Positions 49,582-57,923 of a DNA stretch of 64,000 nt are shown here, piece by piece (within the stretch, counting starts at the first letter, position 1; every line of letters starts with the position of its first letter). The stretch comes from Piscinibacter sp. XHJ-5 (GTDB lineage: Bacteria > Pseudomonadota > Gammaproteobacteria > Burkholderiales > Burkholderiaceae_C): positions 5,890,001 through 5,954,000 of the forward strand of contig NZ_CP123228.1 in NCBI RefSeq assembly GCF_029855045.1, written 5' to 3'. The notes below the pieces were generated by a model that had not been told where the DNA came from, made no database searches, and saw nothing but the letters and a program-made list of their open reading frames with translations. A program made the translations under genes and the position numbers.

Positions 49582-49968
49582 TCAGGTCGGCATGGGCATC
49601 GGCGTGCCGCTGTTGAGGTTCATCCAGCCGCGCACGATGCGATACAGGAACCAGATGGAGATGACCACCCAGGCGATCCAGCCCGGCGCCACCAGCAGCA
49701 GCCACAACGGTGCGGTGAGGATGTAGAGGCCGCCGGCCCACAGCACGCTGCGGATGCGCCAGCGGAAATGCGACTCCTGCCAGGTGCCGGCCGCATCGTC
49801 GCGCTTGACGAGGTCGAGCACGAAGGCCACCAGCAGCAGCACGACGCTGGCCTGCACGCCCGGCAGCACAGCGCCGATGGCAACGACGAGGTGCAGCAGG
49901 TAGCTGATGTGGCCGATGGTCCTCAGCGAACGCTCGCGATCGGATTCGATGTCGGTGATTTCAGCCAT
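49582..49968 (-). CDS. DUF4870-family membrane protein
   Basis: A 128-residue protein with three predicted membrane segments (about residues 22-50, 75-95 and 95-115). The short N-terminus [26 protein letters not shown] fits DUF4870-like proteins found between hisE and hinT in betaproteobacteria. The function is unknown. Its start overlaps the 3' end of hisE by 8 bases, which suggests translational coupling. Confidence 0.82.
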   Translation of the reverse strand: MAEITDIESDRERSLRTIGHISYLLHLVVAIGAVLPGVQASVVLLLVAFVLDLVKRDDAAGTWQESHFRWRIRSVLWAGGLYILTAPLWLLLVAPGWIAWVVISIWFLYRIVRGWMNLNSGTPMPMPT

Positions 49969-50311
49969 GGGTGTCGCCCTCTCGGTCTTTCAGTTTGCGC
50001 GCCGCGAATTCCTCGAGTCCCGACGTGCCGGCGCGCCGCTCCAGCTCGGCCAGCACGTCGGCCGGCTTGAGCCCGAAGGCGCTGAGCGCCAGCATCGAGT
50101 GGAACCACAGGTCGGCGACCTCGTAGACGATCTTCTGCGGATCGCCGTCCTTGGCGGCCATCACCGTTTCGGTGGCCTCCTCGCCGATCTTCTTGAGGAT
50201 GGCGTCGGTGCCCTTGTGGAACAGGCGCGCCACGTAGCTCTTGTCGGGATCGCCGCCCTTGCGGGCCTCGATCACCTCGGCCAGCCGCGCCAGCGTGTCG
50301 TTCGAGCTCAT
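49961..50311 (-). CDS. hisE: Phosphoribosyl-ATP pyrophosphatase
   Basis: A 116-residue histidine-biosynthesis enzyme removing pyrophosphate from phosphoribosyl-ATP. Family features are [33 protein letters not shown] (with the EExxE metal site) and [15 protein letters not shown]. The ATG at 50311 overlaps the hisI TGA (ATGA). Together with hisI it supplies the second and third steps of the pathway; other his genes are not adjacent. Confidence 0.96.
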   Translation of the reverse strand: MSSNDTLARLAEVIEARKGGDPDKSYVARLFHKGTDAILKKIGEEATETVMAAKDGDPQKIVYEVADLWFHSMLALSAFGLKPADVLAELERRAGTSGLEEFAARKLKDREGDTHG

Positions 50312-50697
50312 TTGTAGATGCGCTCCGGGTCTTTCAGGACGGGCTCGACGGCGTGCCAGGCACCGTCCTGGTAGCGCTTGAAGAAGCAGGAATGGCGGCC
50401 GGTGTGGCAGGCGATGCCGGGCGTGTGGCCGAGCTGCTCCACCTTCAGCAGCACCACGTCGTTGTCGCAATCGAGCCTCAGCTCGCGCACCTTCTGGATG
50501 TGCCCCGATTCCTCGCCCTTGTGCCAGAGCCGGTTTCGCGAGCGGCTGAAGTACACGGCCTCTCCGAGCTCGGCGGTCTGCTGCAGCGCCTCGCGGTTCA
50601 TGAAGGCGAACATCAGCACGTCGTTGCTGCCGACTTCCTGCGCGATGACAGGCACCAGGCCCTGCGCGTCCCACCTGACTTCGTCGAGCCAACTCAT
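50308..50697 (-). CDS. hisI: Phosphoribosyl-AMP cyclohydrolase
   Basis: A 129-residue enzyme opening the purine ring of phosphoribosyl-AMP. Metal-site motifs are [17 protein letters not shown] and [11 protein letters not shown]. The N-terminal [20 protein letters not shown] is typical. ATG 50697 is chosen because it matches the usual start. Upstream lies mutT (17 nt gap) instead of hisF. Confidence 0.96.
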   Translation of the reverse strand: MSWLDEVRWDAQGLVPVIAQEVGSNDVLMFAFMNREALQQTAELGEAVYFSRSRNRLWHKGEESGHIQKVRELRLDCDNDVVLLKVEQLGHTPGIACHTGRHSCFFKRYQDGAWHAVEPVLKDPERIYK

Positions 50698-50714
50698 GCT
50701 GGTCAGTGTAGCAA

Positions 50715-51149
50715 TCACCCTCGGTGCGTCGCCCCTGCAAAACCGCGTTCGAAGGCGAACCACTGCAACACCGGCACGGTCCCCGGCAGCACCGGGACCA
50801 CCTCCACCGGCAGACACTGCCAGGCCATCGACTGGCGCTCGCGCATCTCGAAGTCGCCGTGCCATTCATGCACCTTGCAAAAGTGCAGCCGCACCCGCGC
50901 GTGCGGGTAGTCCATCATCTCGACCTTCCAAGGGTGGGCGTGGACGATGGTGATGCCCAGCTCCTCGTGCAGCTCGCGCCGCAGCGCCTCTTCGACGGTC
51001 TCGCCGGGCTCGAGCTTGCCGCCCGGGAACTCCCAGTAGCCGGCGTAGACCTTGCCTTCGGGACGCGAGGTGAGCAGGAAGCGACCCTGCGCATCGATCA
51101 GCACGCCGACGGCCACGTCCACCGGCGTGCGCTGCGTGCCGCCGGTCAT
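50715..51149 (-). CDS. mutT: MutT-type Nudix hydrolase
   Basis: A 144-residue protein with the Nudix box [24 protein letters not shown] (G-x5-E-x7-RE-x2-EE-x-G-I). [36 protein letters not shown] is characteristic of 8-oxo-dGTP diphosphatases. It likely removes oxidised nucleotides from the pool. The start ATG at 51149 overlaps the TGA of the DUF815 ATPase gene, so the pair is probably coupled. Confidence 0.92.
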   Translation of the reverse strand: MTGGTQRTPVDVAVGVLIDAQGRFLLTSRPEGKVYAGYWEFPGGKLEPGETVEEALRRELHEELGITIVHAHPWKVEMMDYPHARVRLHFCKVHEWHGDFEMRERQSMAWQCLPVEVVPVLPGTVPVLQWFAFERGFAGATHRG

Positions 51150-52012
51150 GGGTGATGCCTTCCGGCGTAGTCCTTCGCGAACTGATAGGCGACGCGGCCG
51201 GAGCGCGAACCGCGTTCCAGCGCCCACACCAGCGACTCCTGGCGCGCGGCGGCGATGGCCGCTTCGTCGACGCCGAAGCCGCGCAGCCACTCGGCGACGA
51301 TGGTCAGGTACTCGGCCTGGGTGAACGGATAGAAGCTGACCCACAGGCCGAACCGCTCGGACAGCGAGATCTTCTCCTCCACCACCTCGCCGGGATGCAC
51401 TTCGCCGTCCTCGGTGTGCTGGTACGTGAGGTTTTCCTTCATGTACTCGGGCAGCAGGTGGCGGCGGTTGCTGGTCGCGTAGATGAGGACGTTGTCGGAC
51501 GACTGGGCGACCGAGCCGTCGAGAATCGACTTCAGCGCCTTGTAGCCGGCCTCGCCCTCGTCGAAGCTCAGGTCGTCGCAGAACACGACGAAGCGCTCGG
51601 GGCGCTCGGCGACCAGGTCGACGATGTCCGGCAGATCGACCAGGTCGGCCTTGTCGACCTCGATCAGCCGCAGGCCTTGCGGCGAAAACTCGTTCAGGCA
51701 GGCCTTGATCAGCGAGCTCTTGCCAGTGCCGCGGGCGCCGGTGAGCAGCACGTTGTTCGCGGCGTGCCCGTCGACGAACTGGCGCGTGTTGCGCACCAGC
51801 CGCTCCTTCTGCGGTTCCACCTCGCACAGGTTGGCGAGCCGGATCGTGGCCACGTGGCGCACCGGCTCGAGCCGGCCGCTGCCGCCGCGCTTGCGGTAGC
51901 GAAACGCCACCGAAGCGGACCAGTCCGGCGCCGCCGGCGGGTGCGGCAGCACCGCTTCGAGGCGCGCCATCAGCGCCTCGGCGCGCGAGAGGAGGGAATT
52001 CACGTCAGCCAT
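51146..52012 (-). CDS. DUF815 family AAA-like ATPase
   Basis: A 288-residue ATP-binding protein. Walker A is TGARGTGKSS and Walker B is FVVFCDDLSFD. The stretch TSNRRHLLPEYMKENLTYQHTEDGEVHPGEVVEEKISLSERFGLWVSFYPFTQAEYL is a hallmark of DUF815. The function is unknown. The gene often sits next to argJ or mutT in betaproteobacteria; here it is beside mutT and far from argJ (32 kb). Confidence 0.9.
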   Translation of the reverse strand: MADVNSLLSRAEALMARLEAVLPHPPAAPDWSASVAFRYRKRGGSGRLEPVRHVATIRLANLCEVEPQKERLVRNTRQFVDGHAANNVLLTGARGTGKSSLIKACLNEFSPQGLRLIEVDKADLVDLPDIVDLVAERPERFVVFCDDLSFDEGEAGYKALKSILDGSVAQSSDNVLIYATSNRRHLLPEYMKENLTYQHTEDGEVHPGEVVEEKISLSERFGLWVSFYPFTQAEYLTIVAEWLRGFGVDEAAIAAARQESLVWALERGSRSGRVAYQFAKDYAGRHHP

Positions 52013-52021
52013 GGGCGCCGA

Positions 52022-52675
52022 TTATCGGCGCGCGACCTCGGCGATCTCGTCGTCGGCGATGGCGAACACCCGGTCGCCCTCGCCCCACTCGATGGGGTGC
52101 ATCCCGGTGAAGCTGCCGAAGGCCGGCAGCACGCCCACCTGGGGCCCGAAGTGGAAGCATGGCAAGCGCAGGTGGTCCCGGGCACGCCCGCCGATGCCGA
52201 CGCAAGGATGCAGGTGGCCGGCCAGCACGTAGCGGCCCGGCATCGGCTTCGGGTGGTGGCACAGCGCGACGCCGTCCAGCAGCAGCGGCTCGTCGACGAT
52301 CTCGAAGCGCCATGCGGACGGCGGATCGCCGGCGCGCCGATCGTGGTTGCCGCGCACCAGCGTCAGCGCCAGCTGGGGCTGCGACTCGCGCCAGCGCCTC
52401 ACGGCGTCCATGGTCGACACCGCTCGCGAGCGTGCCGAATGCAGGAAATCGCCGAGGAAGACGATGCGCGAGGCGCCGGTGCGGTGGACCAGGCGGTCCA
52501 GGGCGCCGAGCGTCTCCGCGGTGGTCCCTTGCGGCACCGGCACGCCCCAGCGGCGAAACGACACGGCCTTGCCGATGTGTGCGTCGGCAATCAGCAGCGT
52601 CCGGTGGTCAGCGAGGAAAGCCGCCCTCTCGGGCAGCAGGGTCAGCGGCTGGCCGCCGACCTGAATGGCGGTCAT
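52022..52675 (-). CDS. pdeM: Metallophosphoesterase, PdeM-like (ligase-associated)
   Basis: A 217-residue calcineurin-like phosphoesterase. Metal motifs are LIADAHIGKA, FLGDFLHS, RGNHD and AGHLHP. The sequence LLPERAAFLADHRTLLIADAHIGKA is typical of the DNA-ligase-associated endonuclease PdeM. The usual partner genes (ligase and Lhr-type helicase) are absent in this window. It lies between the DUF815 gene and slmA. Confidence 0.85.
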   Translation of the reverse strand: MTAIQVGGQPLTLLPERAAFLADHRTLLIADAHIGKAVSFRRWGVPVPQGTTAETLGALDRLVHRTGASRIVFLGDFLHSARSRAVSTMDAVRRWRESQPQLALTLVRGNHDRRAGDPPSAWRFEIVDEPLLLDGVALCHHPKPMPGRYVLAGHLHPCVGIGGRARDHLRLPCFHFGPQVGVLPAFGSFTGMHPIEWGEGDRVFAIADDEIAEVARR

Positions 52676-52694
52676 GCGCGTCGGAAGAGGGTCG

Positions 52695-53357
52695 TCAGGC
52701 GACCATCAGACGCAGCGCCGCATCGAGATGTTCCGTCGGAGTGCGCTTGAAGCCCGAGCGGGCGTAGCGCTGCAGACGGCCCACGGCGAAGGCGGTGAGC
52801 ACCGAAGCCTGGGCATTGGCATCCACGGTCGGCGTGACCGAGCCGTTGGCCTCGGCGGCCGTGCGCAGGCTTTGCCGCAGCTGCGATTCGATCCGGTCGA
52901 AGAACTGGTTCATGCGCGTCAGCAGCCGGTCGTTCTCGAAGACCAGCGCATCGCCGACCATCACGCGCGTCATCCCGGGATTCTTCTCGCCGAACTGCAG
53001 GAGGACGGTCAGGATCTGGCGCGCTTGCGCCGTGCCGGCGGCCTCGCGCTCATTGATCTGGTTGGCCAGCGTGAAGACGCTCTGCTCGATGAACTCGATC
53101 AGTCCCTCGAACATCTGGGCCTTGCTCGCGAAGTGGCGATAGAGCGCCGCTTCGGACACATCGAGCTTGCCGGCCAGGGCGGCCGTCGTGATGCGCTCGG
53201 CGCCCGGCTGTTCGAGCATCGCCGCCAGGGTTTGCAGGATTTGCACACGCCGCTCTCCGGGCTTGGGCCGCTTGCGCGTGCCGCCGGCCGCCACGACGGC
53301 GGATTCGCTGTCGGCGGCCGCGATGCCTTCGGAAGGGTTCTCAGCGTGGGAGGTCAT
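52695..53357 (-). CDS. slmA: Nucleoid occlusion factor SlmA
   Basis: A 220-residue TetR-fold protein. The helix-turn-helix is ITTAALAGKLDVSEAALYRHFASKAQMFEGLIEFIE. The C-terminal regulatory domain ends QRYARSGFKRTPTEHLDAALRLMVA, as in SlmA. SlmA binds chromosomal sites and blocks FtsZ ring assembly over unsegregated DNA. The first 30 residues are a low-complexity extension. ATG 53357 sits inside the 3' end of the HAD nucleotidase gene, a 17-base overlap. Confidence 0.93.
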   Translation of the reverse strand: MTSHAENPSEGIAAADSESAVVAAGGTRKRPKPGERRVQILQTLAAMLEQPGAERITTAALAGKLDVSEAALYRHFASKAQMFEGLIEFIEQSVFTLANQINEREAAGTAQARQILTVLLQFGEKNPGMTRVMVGDALVFENDRLLTRMNQFFDRIESQLRQSLRTAAEANGSVTPTVDANAQASVLTAFAVGRLQRYARSGFKRTPTEHLDAALRLMVA

Positions 53358-54069
53358 CTCGAATGCACCACAGCGAGCGCAGAGCTTGTATCCGGTTGAT
53401 TCTGGCACACACGTATGCGGGCTTGGGGCAAGGGTGAACACCAACTTTCATGCTCTGGCGCCGGTCGTGAAAAGCGCCACGAAGGTAGCGTTGCATCCAG
53501 ACGGTTTTCATGCCGACCGACCGCGCCGCGCGCTGGTGCACCAGGGTGTCTTCCACCAGCACGCAGCGGCTGGGCGGCGTCTTCAGACGGGCGGCGACGT
53601 GCCGGAGCATTCGGGCGTCCGGCTTGGGGCGGTGGTGGCCGAACATCGTCATGTCTTCGATGCACAGGATGCCGTCGAAGCAGCCGCTGAGCCGCAAGGT
53701 GTCGAGCACGCGCATGGCGTAGCCGCGCGGCGCGTTGGTCAGCACGAACTTGGCGCCGGGCAGGCGGCGCAGGGCGGCGCGGTCGTGCGCGCTGGTGCGC
53801 AGCCGGGACTCGAGGCCGGGCAGGCGGTGCGTCTGTTCAAGAAAGTGCGCGGGCCGCACGCCGTGGTGGCGGACCAGGCCCAGCAGGGTCGCACCGTAGC
53901 GGTGCCAGTAGTGCTGCCGCAGGGCCGACGCTTCCGCCGCGGTCAGCTGCAGGTGCTCGACCATGTACGCCGTCATCGCCTCGCTGGTGTGGCCGATGGC
54001 GGCGTGGGTCGCGTCGTGCAGCGTGTCGTCGAGGTCGAACAGCCAGACCCGCGCAGGGCGGGCTTTCAA
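53341..54069 (-). CDS. HAD-family pyrimidine 5'-nucleotidase
   Basis: A 242-residue hydrolase of the HAD superfamily. Motif I is WLFDLDDTLHDA, followed by motif II LTNAP and the late motif CVLVEDT. It probably dephosphorylates pyrimidine nucleotides or related metabolites. The start is TTG at 54069, overlapping the upstream stop (TTGA); the first Met lies after the catalytic Asp, so no ATG start is possible. Its extra C-terminal residues run into the slmA start. Confidence 0.87.
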   Translation of the reverse strand: MKARPARVWLFDLDDTLHDATHAAIGHTSEAMTAYMVEHLQLTAAEASALRQHYWHRYGATLLGLVRHHGVRPAHFLEQTHRLPGLESRLRTSAHDRAALRRLPGAKFVLTNAPRGYAMRVLDTLRLSGCFDGILCIEDMTMFGHHRPKPDARMLRHVAARLKTPPSRCVLVEDTLVHQRAARSVGMKTVWMQRYLRGAFHDRRQSMKVGVHPCPKPAYVCARINRIQALRSLWCIRDDLPR

Positions 54070-54725
54070 CGCAGCTCCGCGACGAAGAAGTGACCCGGCG
54101 CGGGCGATGTCGGCTTCAGCTCGTGGACTGCCAGCACCTGATGCGGCACCGGATGCGCGAAGCGCGGGCCGTCGAACACGAAGGTGTGGAACTCGCCGTT
54201 CTCGCCGCACGCATCGACCTGCGACGGCAGGTCTGCGATGAAGCCGGAATCGAATTCGCGGCCGCAGAAGCCGGCGTCGAGAGAGAGCGCATCGACGCAG
54301 ACCACCCGCGCCCGATAGCCCAGCGCCAGCAGTTCGTCGACCAGCCCCTGGCGCGGCTCCTGCCACAGCGGCAGCACCGCCTGCAGTCCGGCCGCGCCGC
54401 AGACCTTTTCCTCCCAGTCGCGGTGCGCCTGCAGGTCGATGTCGCCGAACAGGCCGTGGGTGATGCCCTCGCCGGCGAATGCGCGAAGCTGCTCGGTGAA
54501 GACCGATTCGTAGGTCGTCCACGAGGCCTGCCGCATCACCAGCGGAATGCCGAGCGCGGCCGCCTGCGCCTGCATCAACGCCGGCGGCAAGGCATGCGAG
54601 CGCGAGCGCTCGCCGGTCTCGTCGAACATCGCCAGCAGCGCCCGCACGTCGTGGCCCGCGTCGAGCGAGCGGTGCAGTGCGAGCATCGAATCCTTGCCGC
54701 CGCTCCAGGAGAAGAAACTACGCAT
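54066..54725 (-). CDS. DUF71/diphthine-ammonia-ligase-like ATP pyrophosphatase
   Basis: A 219-residue protein of the ATP-pyrophosphatase (PP-loop) superfamily. It starts with the P-loop SWSGGKDSMLALH (residues 6-18). The family stretch LFGDIDLQAHRDWEE and CGENGEFHTFVFDGP are also present. In archaea and eukaryotes relatives make diphthamide, but bacteria lack that pathway, so the substrate is unknown. It lies 22 nt after argB and overlaps the HAD gene. Confidence 0.85.
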   Translation of the reverse strand: MRSFFSWSGGKDSMLALHRSLDAGHDVRALLAMFDETGERSRSHALPPALMQAQAAALGIPLVMRQASWTTYESVFTEQLRAFAGEGITHGLFGDIDLQAHRDWEEKVCGAAGLQAVLPLWQEPRQGLVDELLALGYRARVVCVDALSLDAGFCGREFDSGFIADLPSQVDACGENGEFHTFVFDGPRFAHPVPHQVLAVHELKPTSPAPGHFFVAELR

Positions 54726-54747
54726 CGAAGGCAGAGCGACCGACGGC

Positions 54748-55677
54748 TCAGTGACTGCGGATCATCGTCCCGTACGCCTGCTCGGTCAGGATCTCCAGCA
54801 GCATCGCGTGCGGCACGCGCCCGTCGATGATGTGCACGGTGTTGACGCCATTCTTCGCCGCGTCGAGCGCCGATGCGATCTTGGGCAGCATGCCGCCGGA
54901 GATCGTGCCGTCGGCGAACAATTCATCGATCTCGCGCGCCGACAGATTGGTCAGCAGGTTGCCCTGCTTGTCCAGGACGCCCGGCGTGTTGGTCAGCATC
55001 ATCAGCTTCTCGGCCTTCAGCACCTCGGCCAGCTTGCCGGCCACGACGTCGGCGTTGATGTTGTAGTTCTCGTTGCTCGCGCCGAAGCCGAGCGGCGAGA
55101 TCACCGGGATGAACTGGTCGTCCTGCAGCGCCTTGACCACGCTCGGGTCGATGGACTCGATCTCGCCGACCTGGCCGACGTCGTGCTCTTTCGTGGGGTC
55201 GTTCTTGTCGAGCATCTTCAGCTTGCGCGCCCGGATGAGCCCGCCGTCGCGGCCGGTCAGGCCCACCGCCTTGCCACCCGCCACGTTGATCAGGCCGACG
55301 ATGTCCTGCTGCACCTGGCCGGCGAGCACCCACTCGACGACCTCCATCGTCTCGTCGTCGGTGACCCGCATGCCCTGGATGAACGTCCCCTTCTTGCCCA
55401 CCTTGGCGAGCGCCTCGTCGATCTGCGGACCGCCGCCGTGCACCACCACCGGGTTCATGCCCACCAGCTTGAGCAGCACGACATCCTCGGCGAAGTCCTG
55501 CTGCAGGGACGGATCGGTCATCGCGTTGCCGCCGTACTTGATGACGATGGTCTTGCCGTGAAAGCGGCGGATGTACGGCAGCGCCTCCGCGAGGATCTCG
55601 GCCTTGTCGCGAGGCGCGATGTGGCTCAGATCGGGTGAGGCGTGATGCGAAGGGCGGGCGGGGGGCTCGGCGCTCAT
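54748..55677 (-). CDS. argB: Acetylglutamate kinase
   Basis: A 309-residue kinase of arginine biosynthesis, phosphorylating N-acetylglutamate. Motifs include [39 protein letters not shown] and [12 protein letters not shown]. The N-terminus has about 30 residues before the core, as in other betaproteobacteria. ATG 55677 is the conserved start; longer in-frame sequence upstream lacks family features. It works with ArgJ, encoded 22 kb away, in the same pathway. Confidence 0.96.
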   Translation of the reverse strand: MSAEPPARPSHHASPDLSHIAPRDKAEILAEALPYIRRFHGKTIVIKYGGNAMTDPSLQQDFAEDVVLLKLVGMNPVVVHGGGPQIDEALAKVGKKGTFIQGMRVTDDETMEVVEWVLAGQVQQDIVGLINVAGGKAVGLTGRDGGLIRARKLKMLDKNDPTKEHDVGQVGEIESIDPSVVKALQDDQFIPVISPLGFGASNENYNINADVVAGKLAEVLKAEKLMMLTNTPGVLDKQGNLLTNLSAREIDELFADGTISGGMLPKIASALDAAKNGVNTVHIIDGRVPHAMLLEILTEQAYGTMIRSH

Positions 55678-55706
55678 GGCGGTCCTTGGCGAGTCGAATG
55701 CCGGAA

Positions 55707-55712
55707 ATTGTA
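55707..55712 (-). promoter_or_regulatory. Candidate argB -10 box
   Basis: TACAAT on the minus strand lies 30 bases upstream of the argB start, in the gap after ruvC. No consensus -35 box is visible. Confidence 0.3.
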
Positions 55713-55750
55713 GGGGCCGGGTCGTGCCCGAGGCGTCGTGCGTGGCGCCG

Positions 55751-56299
55751 TCAATACGCCCGGCCGCGCTTGTACTGGGCGTGGCTGCGCCGTTCCAGCG
55801 TCGTGCCCCGCGCCATCGCGGCAAACGAGGCGCCGGCATGCGCATGGCAGATGGCGAGCCCCAGCGCATCGGCCGCGTCCTTGCCCGGCAGCCCGGGCAG
55901 CTTCAGCAGGCGCATCACCATTTCCTGGATCTGCTCCTTGCGCGCCTGCCCGTGGCCCACGATGGCCTTCTTCATCTGCAGGGCGGTGTACTCGGACACG
56001 TCGAGGTCGGTGGAGACCAGGGCCGTCAGCGCCGCGCCGCGCGCCTGTCCGAGCAGCAGCGTCGACTGCGGATTGACGTTGACGAACACGATCTCCATCG
56101 CCGCGCAGCTCGGCTGGTAGCGTGCCGCGACCTCGCGCACGCCGTCGAAGATGATCTTGAGCCTCGCCGGCAGCTGGCCGATGGCGACGCTGTCCGTCCT
56201 GATGGTCCCGCTGGCGACGTAGCCCAGCCGCGGGCCGTCGGCTTCGATGATGCCGAAGCCGGTGGTCCGCAGACCGGGGTCGATGCCGAGAATGCGCAT
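55751..56299 (-). CDS. ruvC: Crossover junction endodeoxyribonuclease RuvC
   Basis: A 182-residue Holliday-junction resolvase. Catalytic acidic residues are Asp7 (ILGIDPG), Glu69 (AMEIVF) and Asp141/Asp144 (KDAADALG). The signature [16 protein letters not shown] is intact, with Ile in place of the common Gln after Glu69. It ends 73 nt before argB and follows the CdsA-like gene by six bases. Confidence 0.96.
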   Translation of the reverse strand: MRILGIDPGLRTTGFGIIEADGPRLGYVASGTIRTDSVAIGQLPARLKIIFDGVREVAARYQPSCAAMEIVFVNVNPQSTLLLGQARGAALTALVSTDLDVSEYTALQMKKAIVGHGQARKEQIQEMVMRLLKLPGLPGKDAADALGLAICHAHAGASFAAMARGTTLERRSHAQYKRGRAY

Positions 56300-56305
56300 G
56301 CCCGA

Positions 56306-57274
56306 TTAGAGACCGAAGTACCAGCGCACGGCGTGGAAAAACACCGGTGCGGCGAAGCACAGCGGCGCGACGCGGTCGAGCACGCCCACCGCACCGGTCA
56401 CCGAGGCCTTGCCGCCCCAGGTGCGTACGCCGGCGTCGCGCTTGAGCGCCTTCATCACGAACTCGCCCAGCGTGCCGGTGGCGCCGGCAATGAAGCCCAT
56501 CACCAGCGCGGGGATCGGCTTGAACGGCGTCGCCCAGTACAGCAGCGCGCCGACGAAGGCGGAGGCGCCAGCCCCGATGAGCCAGGCGCGCCACGAGAAG
56601 GAGCGGCTGATCGCGCGCGCGACCGGGCGCCGGCGCAGGCGCCGGGTGGCGAGCTCCTGTGCGATCTGAGCGGTGGCGACGACGACCACCAGGTAGAACA
56701 CCAGGAACGCACCGCGGCCGGCATAGCGCGGCAGGTCGATGAGCAGCAGGGCCGGCGCATGGCTCATGCCGTAGATGCAGACCATCACGCCCCACTGGAT
56801 CTTCGCGGTGCGCTCGAGAAACCGCTGAGGGTCGTTGCCCAGCGCGCTGACCACCGGAATCGCGAAGAACACGTACACCGGGATGAAGACCGTGAAGAAG
56901 TCGAAGTGCCGGCTGCCGGCGAGCATGAACTGCAGCGGCAGCGCGACGAAGAAGGCGAGCAGCAGGCTGCGGTGGTCGGCGCGGCGGGTGTGCGTGAGCG
57001 TGATGAACTCGCGGAACGCGACGAACGAGACGATCCCGAACAGCAGCGTCGCGGCGACGGCGCCCAGCACCCACGACACCCAGAACAGCACCGCGCCCCA
57101 CCAGACGGCGCGCAGGTCGCGCTTGAAGCGCTCGTGCATCGCGAGCTGGCCGTCGCTGCGCTCGCTCAGCGTGCGGCTGAAGGCGACCACCGTGACCAGG
57201 GCCAGCACGCCGAACAGGGCGACGAACAGCAGGCCGACCTGCTCGGTGATCGTGAGGTTGCGCAGCGCGCCCAT
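56306..57274 (-). CDS. Phosphatidate cytidylyltransferase (CdsA family)
   Basis: A 322-residue membrane protein making CDP-diacylglycerol from phosphatidate and CTP. About eight hydrophobic segments are visible. The C-terminal GFIAGATGTLGEFVMKALKRDAGVRTWGGKASVTGAVGVLDRVAPLCFAAPVFFHAVRW matches the CDP-DAG synthase signature (S/T-x-x-G-x3-x-K-R-x-x-x-x-K-D, ending in LDR). It overlaps the adjacent acyltransferase gene by one base. The pair makes phospholipid precursors. Confidence 0.92.
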   Translation of the reverse strand: MGALRNLTITEQVGLLFVALFGVLALVTVVAFSRTLSERSDGQLAMHERFKRDLRAVWWGAVLFWVSWVLGAVAATLLFGIVSFVAFREFITLTHTRRADHRSLLLAFFVALPLQFMLAGSRHFDFFTVFIPVYVFFAIPVVSALGNDPQRFLERTAKIQWGVMVCIYGMSHAPALLLIDLPRYAGRGAFLVFYLVVVVATAQIAQELATRRLRRRPVARAISRSFSWRAWLIGAGASAFVGALLYWATPFKPIPALVMGFIAGATGTLGEFVMKALKRDAGVRTWGGKASVTGAVGVLDRVAPLCFAAPVFFHAVRWYFGL

Positions 57275-57891
57275 CAGTGCACGCTGCGCAACGAGACGAC
57301 CGCCTCGCGCGCCCTGTCGAGGAATGCGCGCTTGTCCTCGCCGGGCAGGATCTGCAGCGGCGCGCCGAAGGTCACCGAGCACAGGATGGGCACCGGCACC
57401 ACCTCGCCCTTTGGCATGACGCGCTGCACGTTGTCGATCCACGCCGGAATCAGCTGCACCTGGGGGAACTGCTCGGCGAGGTGGTACAGCCCCGACTTGA
57501 ACGGCTGCGGGTCACCCTTGTTGCCGCGGGTGCCCTCCGGGAAGATCACGAGCGAGTCACCGTTGTGCAGCGCTTCGACCAGCGGCTCGAGAGGATCCTG
57601 ATCGTCGGTGCGCTGGCGATTCACATAGACGGCGTTGAAGATCTCGCGCGTGATCCATTGCTTCAGCGGGCTGGATGTCCAGTAGTCGCGGGCCGCGATG
57701 GGCCGCGTCACGGCGCGCAGGTCACCCGGCAGCGCAGCCCAGATGAGCACCAGGTCGAAGTGGCTCTGGTGGTTGGCGAAGTAGATGCGCTGCTCCGCCT
57801 TGGGCGGACAGCCATACCAGTGGCCTTGCGCGCCGGTGATCAGGCGGGCGAGGAACGACAGCAGCAGGCCGGCAGCGTCGGCAAGTTTCAT
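57274..57891 (-). CDS. 1-acyl-sn-glycerol-3-phosphate acyltransferase-like (PlsC family)
   Basis: A 205-residue acyltransferase. The catalytic NHQSHFD and the FPEGTRGNKG motif are clear, together with KSGLYHLAEQ. The N-terminal helix (KLADAAGLLLSFLARLITGA) probably associates with the membrane. It likely supplies phosphatidate to the adjacent CdsA-type enzyme. It lies between purH and the cdsA-like gene. Confidence 0.9.
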   Translation of the reverse strand: MKLADAAGLLLSFLARLITGAQGHWYGCPPKAEQRIYFANHQSHFDLVLIWAALPGDLRAVTRPIAARDYWTSSPLKQWITREIFNAVYVNRQRTDDQDPLEPLVEALHNGDSLVIFPEGTRGNKGDPQPFKSGLYHLAEQFPQVQLIPAWIDNVQRVMPKGEVVPVPILCSVTFGAPLQILPGEDKRAFLDRAREAVVSLRSVH

Positions 57892-57923
57892 GGACCGCGA
57901 TGGTATCCGCGGCCCACCGCGTA

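Noticed and set aside
55677..55869. In-frame extension upstream of argB (and similar ones for secA, purH, ruvC neighbours and ubiE)
   Set aside because: The extensions have no family similarity and overlap other genes or promoters; conserved starts were used instead.
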